From Subdoligranulum variabile (GTDB lineage: Bacteria > Bacillota > Clostridia > Oscillospirales > Ruminococcaceae): a DNA stretch of 64,000 bases. Where the stretch lies: NCBI GenBank assembly GCA_004554775.1, contig SFKI01000008.1:1-64000 (forward strand), given 5' to 3'. Below are positions 47,969 through 54,203 of the stretch, piece after piece (position 1 is the stretch's first letter; each line of letters begins with the position of its first letter). The notes under the pieces are model-generated. The model was not told where the DNA came from and ran no database searches. It was given only the letters and a program-made list of their open reading frames with translations. The translations under genes and the position numbers were made by a program.

Positions 47969-48160
47969 TTACATCAAAAAAATATCACTGACCTTTTTGT
48001 CGAGCGCGGACGCAATCTTGATAAGCGTTTCCGTTGTCGTAACCTTGATAGAGCCAGTTTCCAAGCCAATAATCGTTGCTCTTGATACATTGGACTTTTT
48101 TGCAAGTTCTTCCTGCGTCATACCACAGGCGAGCCGTGCTTCCTTAATTTTGAAGGGCAT
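47969..48160 (-). CDS. Cro-like XRE-family regulator
   Basis: A 63-residue single-domain HTH protein (MPFKIKEARLACGMTQEELAKKSNVSRATIIGLETGS...). It is the first gene of the leftward lytic transcript, divergent from the CI-like repressor and flanked by two identical 16-bp operators, so it most likely acts as the Cro-type switch protein. AGGAGGT lies 8 nt before the ATG at 48160. Confidence 0.9.
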   Translation of the reverse strand: MPFKIKEARLACGMTQEELAKKSNVSRATIIGLETGSIKVTTTETLIKIASALDKKVSDIFLM

Positions 48161-48187
48161 TCCAATCACCTCCTTGTCGATGACTAA

Positions 48188-48216
48188 AGTCTAGCACACT
48201 AGACGATAAATGTCAA
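48188..48216 (-). promoter_or_regulatory. Leftward early promoter with overlapping operator copy 1
   Basis: On the minus strand: TTGACA (48216-48211), 17 bp, TAGACT (48193-48188). The operator GTCTAGCACACTAGAC (48189-48204) covers the -10 box and most of the spacer, so a bound repressor would block transcription of the lytic genes. Confidence 0.8.
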
Positions 48217-48235
48217 GCAAGTTTTACGGAATGAC

Positions 48236-48271
48236 TTGATTTTTTTGAATTTGTATTGTATGCTAGACATA
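48236..48271 (+). promoter_or_regulatory. Repressor-maintenance promoter with a third operator-like site
   Basis: TTGATT (48236-48241), 17 bp, TATGCT (48259-48264), followed by TATGCTAGACATA (48259-48271), a degenerate dyad that keeps the CTAGAC half-site. It would allow autoregulation of the CI-like repressor. Confidence 0.6.
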
Positions 48272-48307
48272 CAGCATATTAAACATTACCGTCTTGGAGG
48301 TTTCACC

Positions 48308-48970
48308 ATGATTCTTGGCGACCTTATAAAAAGATACCGTTCCGAAACAGGAACAAGTATGGAGCAGTTTGCAAAAAAGAGTGGAATTAGCAAGGCTTAT
48401 GTCTCTATCTTGGAGCGCAATTACAACCCTGTAAATGGTAAGCCGGTCGTTCCATCGCTAGAAACGATAAAAGCAGTTTCTAATGCAATAGGAATGGATT
48501 TTAATGATGTCATCGCAACACTTGACAGCAATCAGCCGGTTGCAATACGCGAAGATAAGCCCCCCATCCCCGCCGGGTTCCAGCCGCTGCCGAAGCGGGA
48601 CCGCATCCCCCGTGTCGGCCAGATCGCCTGCGGCGAGCCAATCCTAGCAGAGGAAAACATTGATGGCTATGATGAGGTCCCCAGCGATTGGCATGCTGAC
48701 TTTACGTTGCTCTGCAAAGGTGACAGCATGGAGCCGAAAATCAAGGACGGCGATGTCGTTGCGATCCATTGCCAGCCAATGGTTGAAAACGGCGAGATCG
48801 CTGCGGTCCTGATCGATTGCGAAGCCACCCTGAAACGCGTTTTCCTGTTCGATGACCACATCGAGCTGCGCGCCGAAAATCCGGCTTTCGCCACCATCAT
48901 CCGCATCGGCGAAGCCATGAACACCGTCGCCATTGAGGGAAAGGCCGTCGGCCTGTGCAGGAAGTTGTAA
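48308..48970 (+). CDS. CI-like repressor with S24/LexA-type autoprotease domain
   Basis: A 220-residue repressor. The XRE HTH is at residues 5-70 (MEQFAKKSGISKAYVSILE), and the C-terminal S24 domain contains the cleavage region QIACGEP (about 100), nucleophile Ser140 in GDSMEP, and Lys176 in TLKRVF. RecA* would trigger self-cleavage and induction, so the prophage should respond to DNA damage. TTGGAGG is 7 nt before the ATG. It heads the plus-strand lysogenic cassette that continues into the cargo genes. Confidence 0.93.
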   Translation: MILGDLIKRYRSETGTSMEQFAKKSGISKAYVSILERNYNPVNGKPVVPSLETIKAVSNAIGMDFNDVIATLDSNQPVAIREDKPPIPAGFQPLPKRDRIPRVGQIACGEPILAEENIDGYDEVPSDWHADFTLLCKGDSMEPKIKDGDVVAIHCQPMVENGEIAAVLIDCEATLKRVFLFDDHIELRAENPAFATIIRIGEAMNTVAIEGKAVGLCRKL

Positions 48971-48985
48971 CAAACCGCAACAGCG

Positions 48986-49272
48986 GTATAAAATAGGAGG
49001 TACTTATCATGGGCATTTTTGACACGCTTCAGGAGGAATCTACATTTTCCAGGGCATCCGGCAATAACTACCACTACGTTGTGCTGCAAGTCGTTCTGAA
49101 AGAAAAATTTATCGGAACCGGCTCCGGCAACCTGACGGAATTGGAGAACGTCATCAATGAGCAGGCTGCAAAGGGGTATCGCCTGCACACGATTTCTACT
49201 ACCAGCAGCGGCAGCAAGGGCCTGATGGGCGGCGATCGCATCCAGGCAACTATGGTATTTGAAAAACTGGAG
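48986..49272 (+). repeat. Direct repeat copy 1 containing a DUF4177 gene
   Basis: About 285 bp, from GCGGTATAAAATAGGAGG through the DUF4177 gene, repeated at 49918-50204 with the same ribosome site and leader. The copies are 932 bp apart and differ at about 20 positions, nearly all silent. Confidence 0.85.
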
Positions 49273-49275
49273 TAA
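49009..49275 (+). CDS. DUF4177 domain protein, copy 1
   Basis: An 88-residue protein. YHYVVLQVVLKEKFIGTGSG, LENVINEQAAKGYRLHTIS and a C-terminal IQATMVFEK strand match DUF4177, a small alpha-beta family of unknown role. A second gene at 49941 encodes a protein that differs at one residue (Leu to Glu near the end). The pair brackets a zeta-like kinase gene. AGGAGG lies 9 nt before the ATG. It follows the CI-like repressor by 38 bp and is probably cotranscribed. Confidence 0.88.
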   Translation: MGIFDTLQEESTFSRASGNNYHYVVLQVVLKEKFIGTGSGNLTELENVINEQAAKGYRLHTISTTSSGSKGLMGGDRIQATMVFEKLE

Positions 49276-49339
49276 AGAAATTGCACCATCGCGGGCCGCG
49301 TAGTCGGCATCTGCCGCGGGATATGAAAGGAAGCAAGGT

Positions 49340-49855
49340 ATGCAGATTTATACGATTATCGGCGGCGTGAACGGCGCAGGAAAATCCAGTCTGACCGGCT
49401 CGCTGCGGGCCGAGCGCACCGACCTTGGCATCGTCGTTGACCCGGATCAGCTGACAGCCCAGTGCATCGAGACCGCCCTTGCTGATGGCGTGAACTTTAC
49501 CCAGGAGACGACCCTCTCCGGCGGCTACCCCAAGCGGCTGTGCCGCCGTGCCAAGCAGGCCGGTTACTTTATACGCCTGTATTATGTGGGCCTGGACACT
49601 GCCGAGGAAAGCCTGCGCCGCATCAAAAACCGCGTCGAGCGCGGCGGCCATGACATCCCTGCCAAGGATGTACAGGCACGGTTTGCACACCGCTTTGCCG
49701 ATGTGGCGAAGATCCTGCCCTATTGCGATGAGGCTAAATTCTTTGATAACGAAAATGGCTTTGCGCTGGTAGCCGAATACCGTAACGGTCAACTGCTACA
49801 GGTAGGCAACAAATGCCCCGTCTGGCTGCACCAGATGATGCAGGAGATACAGTAA
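49340..49855 (+). CDS. Zeta-toxin-like P-loop kinase
   Basis: A 171-residue P-loop protein. Walker A GGVNGAGKSS is at residues 8-17, VDPDQL follows, FTQETTLSGGY resembles the zeta substrate-binding segment, and ESLRRIKNRVERGGHDIP matches the Arg-rich lid of the zeta/COG4185 ABC-type-ATPase family. Zeta toxins phosphorylate UDP-N-acetylglucosamine or related nucleotides. No epsilon antitoxin is seen; the flanking DUF4177 genes are possible partners. AAAGGAAGC precedes the ATG. Confidence 0.85.
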   Translation: MQIYTIIGGVNGAGKSSLTGSLRAERTDLGIVVDPDQLTAQCIETALADGVNFTQETTLSGGYPKRLCRRAKQAGYFIRLYYVGLDTAEESLRRIKNRVERGGHDIPAKDVQARFAHRFADVAKILPYCDEAKFFDNENGFALVAEYRNGQLLQVGNKCPVWLHQMMQEIQ

Positions 49856-49917
49856 CCCCTGCACTACTGGACCGAGTGCAGGGGTGTGGACTTTAATTCG
49901 TAAAATCCGCTTCGGCG

Positions 49918-50204
49918 GTAAAAAATAGGAGGTACTTATCATGGGCATTTTTGACACGCTTCAGGAGGAATCCACATTTTCCAGGGCATCCGGCAATAAT
50001 TACCACTATGTTGTGTTGCAGGTCGTCCTGAAAGAAAAATTTATCGGCACCGGCTCCGGCAACCTGACGGAATTGGAGAACGTCATCAACGAGCAGGCCG
50101 CCAAGGGATACCGCCTGCATACGATCTCCACCACCAGCAGCGGCAGCAAGGGCTTGATGGGCGGCGATCGCATCCAGGCAACTATGGTATTCGAAAAAGA
50201 GGAG
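49918..50204 (+). repeat. Direct repeat copy 2 containing a DUF4177 gene
   Basis: Second copy of the repeat at 48986-49272, in the same orientation, with an almost identical leader (GCGGTAAAAAATAGGAGG). Confidence 0.85.
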
Positions 50205-50207
50205 TAA
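49941..50207 (+). CDS. DUF4177 domain protein, copy 2
   Basis: An 88-residue near-duplicate of the protein at 49009. I count about 18 silent codon differences and one amino-acid replacement, which suggests an old duplication held by selection on the protein. Placed directly after the kinase gene with its own AGGAGG. Possible roles are antitoxin, immunity factor or toxin target. No function is known. Confidence 0.88.
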   Translation: MGIFDTLQEESTFSRASGNNYHYVVLQVVLKEKFIGTGSGNLTELENVINEQAAKGYRLHTISTTSSGSKGLMGGDRIQATMVFEKEE

Positions 50208-50249
50208 TGAGTTAACAACAGCGTCACCTAAAAAAGGAGGAGTAAAAAA

Positions 50250-50957
50250 ATGAAAAAGAAAACGATCTTGAGATGGGTTGTGGCAGCTTTTTTGCTGCTT
50301 ATGGTGTTTGGCACCGGAGCTTCTGTATCAACGATTTTCCTGCTTGTTGCAGCTGCCTGGGTCGCTCCGATTCCTCAGATTCAGGAAAAACTTGGGTCTG
50401 CTGGCCAGAAGCCACTGAATATTGTAATCCCTGTAGTGCTTTTTGTTCTGGCCATCGCGCTCAGCCCAACATCGAAAACGGAAACCACTAATCCCGCTCC
50501 TACGGCCACCCCTGTTGCGACTGAAACCCCCGCGCCTACTCCTGAACCTACGGTGGAACCCACTCCTGAACCGACCGAAGAAGCGGCAGTGGACTCTTCC
50601 AGCGTAGCAATGTCCACCGAGGATGTGGCTTCTCTGATCGAATCAACTATGGAGGACAGCTTCCAGCACTATACGGTTGATACGCAGGATGATATGATTC
50701 TCATCAGTGTCTGGCAGGATCAGATCTCCCTTGCTTCTGTGCTGGCAAAGAGCGGCAATGAAGAAGCAAAAGAGTCCTGGGATACCATGGTGAACAACCA
50801 AATCAAAATGTCCAACAGTTGTAAAGATTTGGCCAAGACCTGTGGCCGTGATGATATTACAATTATGATAAATGTATTGAATGATCAAGATCTGAGTAAG
50901 ACTTTACTTACCACAGTTGATGGTGTTGTTTTTTACAACTGCGTGGATGATAATTAA
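50250..50957 (+). CDS. Membrane-anchored protein with Pro/Thr-rich stalk
   Basis: A 235-residue protein. Two membrane helices at the N-terminus (about 8-35 and 50-72) are followed by a TPxP-repeat stalk (about 75-115, with TPEP repeats) and a folded 120-residue domain, probably outside the cell. The domain has no motif I recognise. Location in the lysogenic cassette suggests a superinfection-exclusion or surface function. AAAGGAGG lies upstream of the ATG. Confidence 0.75.
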   Translation: MKKKTILRWVVAAFLLLMVFGTGASVSTIFLLVAAAWVAPIPQIQEKLGSAGQKPLNIVIPVVLFVLAIALSPTSKTETTNPAPTATPVATETPAPTPEPTVEPTPEPTEEAAVDSSSVAMSTEDVASLIESTMEDSFQHYTVDTQDDMILISVWQDQISLASVLAKSGNEEAKESWDTMVNNQIKMSNSCKDLAKTCGRDDITIMINVLNDQDLSKTLLTTVDGVVFYNCVDDN

Positions 50958-51021
50958 CATTAAAAAAAATAAAAAACGCCCCACGACGGCAACCGTGGAG
51001 CAGTTATAAGGGAATGAAAAA

Positions 51022-51531
51022 ATGTGCCGAAAGAAAAGCAAAGCGGAAAATACAACTGAAACAAGGTTAATAGAAAATATAGACGACTATATCAAGTATA
51101 GACTTGATGACCAGATAAATTGGTATGATAATAAGGCGGCAAGCGCACAGAGATGCTATAAGGGGTATCAGGTGGCCGAACTTATTATTGCAGCGTTAAT
51201 ACCATTGTTATCTGGATATGCTGCGAGTAGTACACTTATCGCGGTAATAATCGGAGTGGGTGGCGCGTTGATTACCCTGATTGAGGGAATTTGCAAGCTG
51301 TTCCGCTTTCACGAGAATTGGATTGAGTACCGTTCGACTTGTGAGCTCTTGCGGCATGAGAAATACCTCTATCAGATGAAAGCGTTCCCGTATTGCAAAG
51401 AGGAAAGCTACGAGCAGATGTTTGTAAAAAATGTTGAGTCGCTTATTTCTGCGGAAAGCTCAAAATGGAAAACAAACAATGTCGCCCAAGGTGGGGAAGA
51501 AAAGAAAAATCAATCTACAACAGGCTCATAA
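51022..51531 (+). CDS. DUF4231/SLATT two-helix membrane effector candidate
   Basis: A 169-residue protein matching DUF4231: RLDDQINWYDNKAASAQRCYKGYQ, two membrane helices (about 50-66 and 70-90), then FRFHENWIEYRSTCELLRHEKYLY and a final LISAES..W. SLATT-type proteins are predicted pore formers linked to nucleotide-signal defence systems. It is AT-rich (about 45 % GC) compared with the phage backbone, a sign of recent gain. The TIR-like gene follows at 51730 on the same strand, with a small antisense gene between. Confidence 0.88.
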   Translation: MCRKKSKAENTTETRLIENIDDYIKYRLDDQINWYDNKAASAQRCYKGYQVAELIIAALIPLLSGYAASSTLIAVIIGVGGALITLIEGICKLFRFHENWIEYRSTCELLRHEKYLYQMKAFPYCKEESYEQMFVKNVESLISAESSKWKTNNVAQGGEEKKNQSTTGS

Positions 51532-51695
51532 GTTTTTGCAAAAATATCAGGTTTGCAAGGATATTGTTCGCCATTGATGCCAGTAATAATCCAATCACCA
51601 GGAGCGGCATGCATCACTCCCTCCAATGTATGGATGTATAAATCTTTTTGAGTTTGATAGGCATCTACTATGACGGGCTTTTTCTGAAATTTCAT
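51510..51695 (-). CDS. PGDYG-domain small protein
   Basis: A 61-residue protein with APGDWIITGINGEQYPCKPDIFAKTYEPV, the PGDYG phage-protein signature. Such proteins are small phage accessory factors of unknown role. It is on the minus strand and overlaps the SLATT gene 3' end by 22 bp. GGAGG lies 7 nt before its ATG. Confidence 0.82.
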   Translation of the reverse strand: MKFQKKPVIVDAYQTQKDLYIHTLEGVMHAAPGDWIITGINGEQYPCKPDIFAKTYEPVVD

Positions 51696-51729
51696 AGAAT
51701 TACCTCCATACCAGAAAGGATGAACAAAA

Positions 51730-52149
51730 ATGCCAAGTTTATACGACTATCGGATCTTTATCAGTCATGCGTGGGAATACGGGGACGAATATATGCGACT
51801 GGTGCAGCTGTTAGATCAGGCACCAAACTTTAGCTATTACAATTATTCTGCACCCAAAGAGCGCCCGCTTGAATTAACGAGTGGACGGGCATCGAAATCT
51901 GAAATCCAACGTGCAATATCCAATAAGATTGGAAAAGCTCAAATTGAACTGGTACTCGGCGGAATGTATGCGGACTATCACGATTGGATACAATATGAGG
52001 TTGACGAAGCAAAAAGAATGGGAAAGCCGATTCTGCTAATAAAACCATGGGGACAGACGATGATCCCTCGTTACTTACAAGATGTAGCTGATGACATAGT
52101 TGGCTGGAACACAGACTCAATTGTCAGCGCCATTCGCCGATTAGTATAA
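51730..52149 (+). CDS. ThsB-like TIR-domain protein (MTH538/DUF1863 type)
   Basis: A 139-residue single-domain protein. YRIFISHAWEYGDEYMRLVQLLD at the N-terminus, SKSEIQRAISNKIGKAQIELVLGGMY, WIQYEVDEAKRMGKPILLIKPWG and a final IVSAIRRL helix match the MTH538-type TIR-like fold used by ThsB in Thoeris defence, where it makes a nucleotide signal on infection. Here no ThsA is present; the nearest membrane effector candidate is the SLATT gene 200 bp upstream. AT-rich like its neighbour. AAGGA lies upstream of the ATG. Confidence 0.85.
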   Translation: MPSLYDYRIFISHAWEYGDEYMRLVQLLDQAPNFSYYNYSAPKERPLELTSGRASKSEIQRAISNKIGKAQIELVLGGMYADYHDWIQYEVDEAKRMGKPILLIKPWGQTMIPRYLQDVADDIVGWNTDSIVSAIRRLV

Positions 52150-52294
52150 TTATAAAAACAGCTCTACCAGCGGCAACTGGCAGAGCGTTTGCATAGATCA
52201 GCTTGCCCGGAACGGACAATATAGACCCAACACTCTATATATTACCACCTCCGGGCAGGCTTGTCAAAGTGTACCCTGAAGGAGGTTCCACCAC
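52150..52294. promoter_or_regulatory. Nested inverted repeats upstream of the integrase gene
   Basis: 52166-52191 is a hairpin (GCTCTACCAG / CTGGCAGAGC), probably the terminator of the TIR gene. 52201-52260 has a 10-bp outer dyad (GCTTGCCCGG / CCGGGCAGGC, one mismatch) enclosing a perfect ATATAG / CTATAT dyad. It may hold the integrase promoter and a regulator site. Confidence 0.5.
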
Positions 52295-53419
52295 ATGAAA
52301 TGCACTAGATGCCGCCGGGAAATCCCAGACGATGCCCAGCTGTGCTGCTACTGCGGCAAGCGTCAGGCTGCATCCCCTGCCCCACAGCGGCGGCACCATC
52401 GCCGCCCGCGCGGTACAGGCTCGGTCTGGAAAGATGCCCGCAACAGCAAGCGCCCCTACGTGGCAATAGCAGCTGACGGCACCCGCATCGGCTCGTATGC
52501 CGAGGCATCTGCCGCCGTTAAGGTGCTGGACGAGGTAAATGCCTGCAAGATCTCGCCGGAGCGCCAGACCTACACCCTGGCCGATGTGTACGAGCGCTGG
52601 AGCGCCCTGCACTATCCCAAGATCAGCGCCAAGGCACAGCAAAGCTACACCAACGCCTACCGCAAGGCGGCTGCCCTGCAGAACCGCCGCATTATGGAGC
52701 TGAAAACCGAGGATTACCAGCAAATCCTCACACAGATGGCCGCAAAAGGTGCCAGCCGCAGCCTGTGCGAAAAGCAGCGGCAGCTTTTTTCGCAGCTGTG
52801 CCAGTACGCTATCAACCAGGACATCATCCACACGAACTACTCCACGGCGCTGGTATTGCCCGACCCGAGCGACCCCAAGACCCGTGTGCTGACCCCGGAA
52901 GAGGTTGAAAAAATCCGCGCCATGACCGGCGACGCCCGCCTTGGCGAAACTGCCCGCATTGCGCTGGTGCTGGTCTACACCGGCATGCGCCTGAATGAGC
53001 TACTGACGGCCCGGCGAGAGAACGTGCATTTGGATGACGACTATCTGGTCGGCGGCGAAAAGACGGCAGCAGGCCGTGACCGTATAATTCCGCTGCATCC
53101 GGACATTGTCCCCTATATCCGGCAATGGCTGGCCGGCAACGAGACCGACTACCTGCTGCCCTCGAAAACAGGCGTCCCGCGCGACCACAACAATGTGCGC
53201 AAATCGTTCAACAGCCTGATGCGCAGGCTGGGCATTGAGGGCGTGACACCGCACACCTGCCGCCATACGGCTGCCACTAAAATGGCCGCCAGCGGCCTGC
53301 CGCCCGAGGTCACCAAACAGATCCTTGGCCATGCAGATATTGCAACAACTTTGAATATTTATACCCACCCAGACACAGCCAATTTGGTCGAAAATTTACG
53401 CCGCGTAAAGTGGGCGTAA
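52295..53419 (+). CDS. int: Tyrosine integrase with N-terminal zinc ribbon
   Basis: A 374-residue site-specific recombinase. An unusual N-terminal zinc ribbon (CTRCRREIPDDAQLCCYCG, residues 3-21) precedes an arm-binding domain (about 40-80), a core-binding helical domain (about 90-180) and the catalytic domain with Arg232, His320, Arg323, the GHA box and Tyr356 (NIYTH). It catalyses integration at tRNA-Gly(CCC). AAGGAGG is 10 nt before the ATG, and the stop overlaps an arm-type repeat beside attR. Confidence 0.95.
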   Translation: MKCTRCRREIPDDAQLCCYCGKRQAASPAPQRRHHRRPRGTGSVWKDARNSKRPYVAIAADGTRIGSYAEASAAVKVLDEVNACKISPERQTYTLADVYERWSALHYPKISAKAQQSYTNAYRKAAALQNRRIMELKTEDYQQILTQMAAKGASRSLCEKQRQLFSQLCQYAINQDIIHTNYSTALVLPDPSDPKTRVLTPEEVEKIRAMTGDARLGETARIALVLVYTGMRLNELLTARRENVHLDDDYLVGGEKTAAGRDRIIPLHPDIVPYIRQWLAGNETDYLLPSKTGVPRDHNNVRKSFNSLMRRLGIEGVTPHTCRHTAATKMAASGLPPEVTKQILGHADIATTLNIYTHPDTANLVENLRRVKWA

Positions 53420-53437
53420 ACCTGTATTAAACCTGTA
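53416..53437. promoter_or_regulatory. Probable integrase arm-type sites, right arm
   Basis: Adjacent copies GTAAACCTGTA (53416-53426) and TTAAACCTGTA (53427-53437), the same motif as at 18887-18909. The first copy includes the integrase stop codon. Confidence 0.6.
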
Positions 53438-53478
53438 TTTTTGCTGTTTTTGGCGTTGCAACGTTGTATTTGCGCTGT

Positions 53479-53572
53479 TTCCCAAGCAGTAGGTGGCGAG
53501 TTCGAGACTCGTATCCCGCTCCAAATTAAGCGCATATTTAACGGTAAAACGTTGAATATGCGCTTTTGCTTT
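53479..53572 (+). repeat. attR: right 94-bp prophage attachment repeat
   Basis: Identical to 18745-18838: the 3' half of tRNA-Gly(CCC), CCA and terminator hairpin. Without the 5' half it cannot make a tRNA. Confidence 0.95.
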
Positions 53573-53643
53573 TGAACGGTGCCTTGTCGGTACTGCGCAA
53601 GGCGGAATTTTACAAACTTTTCGTACAGCTTTTAGAAAAGTGG

Positions 53644-53684
53644 TTGACTTTGCCTTGTTTTTAGGGTACTTTACTAAGTAAAGT
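53644..53684 (+). promoter_or_regulatory. Host promoter with palindromic operator right of attR
   Basis: TTGACT (53644-53649), 17 bp, TACTTT (53667-53672). The -10 box overlaps the perfect 17-bp palindrome ACTTTACTAAGTAAAGT (53668-53684), the shape of a MarR/Rrf2/PadR-type operator. It would drive the genes at 53841 and 54204. Confidence 0.65.
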
Positions 53685-53840
53685 GTGAATTTTAACGGCC
53701 ATGAGAAAACGGCCATCGAGGCAGCGGACCGTGTATGCAATACATATCTGCCGGTACTGAAAAACTGGACAATTTCTATCGTGGATAAAAACGCCCTGAT
53801 AAGCGGCCGCAGGCAAAAAAACAACGATACGAGGTACACT

Positions 53841-54173
53841 ATGCTAAACGCCTTTCCGATTTACCACTGGTTTCACAACGGCAATCCCTACTCGGGGTCC
53901 GAGAAAGGGATGCGGTACGTCATCACGCCGGGCAAAAAGGCCGACCCGGCGGACGAGAGCGGCAAGCGCAAGATCGAATTTTTGACCGTCACGATCTGGC
54001 CCGGGCCGTGGAGTATCGAACACACAGCCGAGGACAAGCTGCAAAGCGCCGAGTTCGAGGGCAGCCAGGCAGGACTGGACGCGGCGGCAGCCTGGCTGCG
54101 CGAGCAGTACGAGGCCGACGTGCCGCGCTGGACGAACATCCCGTCTATTCTGGACTGCGAGCCGGACCGCTGA
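53841..54173 (+). CDS. Conserved hypothetical protein
   Basis: A 110-residue soluble protein (MLNAFPIYHWFHNGNPYSGS...) with beta-rich RYVITPGKKAD...RKIEFLTVTIWPGPWSIEHT and a C-terminal helix. I know no function. GAGG lies 8 nt before the ATG; the frame upstream to 53685 has no ribosome site. It precedes the CobW-family gene by 30 bp and is probably cotranscribed. Confidence 0.75.
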   Translation: MLNAFPIYHWFHNGNPYSGSEKGMRYVITPGKKADPADESGKRKIEFLTVTIWPGPWSIEHTAEDKLQSAEFEGSQAGLDAAAAWLREQYEADVPRWTNIPSILDCEPDR

Positions 54174-54203
54174 ACGGCCCGGGCACTATAGAGAGGGAAC
54201 GAT

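Larger units (their letters stand above)
18745..53572. mobile_element. Intact-looking 34.8-kb temperate siphovirus prophage
   Basis: Bounded by 94-bp direct repeats in tRNA-Gly. It has integrase, CI and Cro-type regulators, recombination, replication, partition, packaging, head, tail and lysis genes in siphovirus order, nearly all on the minus strand, plus a plus-strand cargo region at the right end. The portal (SPP1 gp6-like), minor head protein and tape measure indicate a long non-contractile tail. The only clear lesion I see is a nonsense codon in an ImmA-like accessory gene, so the phage may be inducible. Confidence 0.93.

Noticed and set aside
51022..52149. CBASS system
   Set aside because: A SLATT protein is present, but there is no CD-NTase or other cyclic-nucleotide synthase, so a TIR-based signal fits better.
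53396..53839. 147-codon minus-strand frame across attR
   Set aside because: It runs through the integrase end, arm sites and attR, which explain the sequence; no ribosome site.
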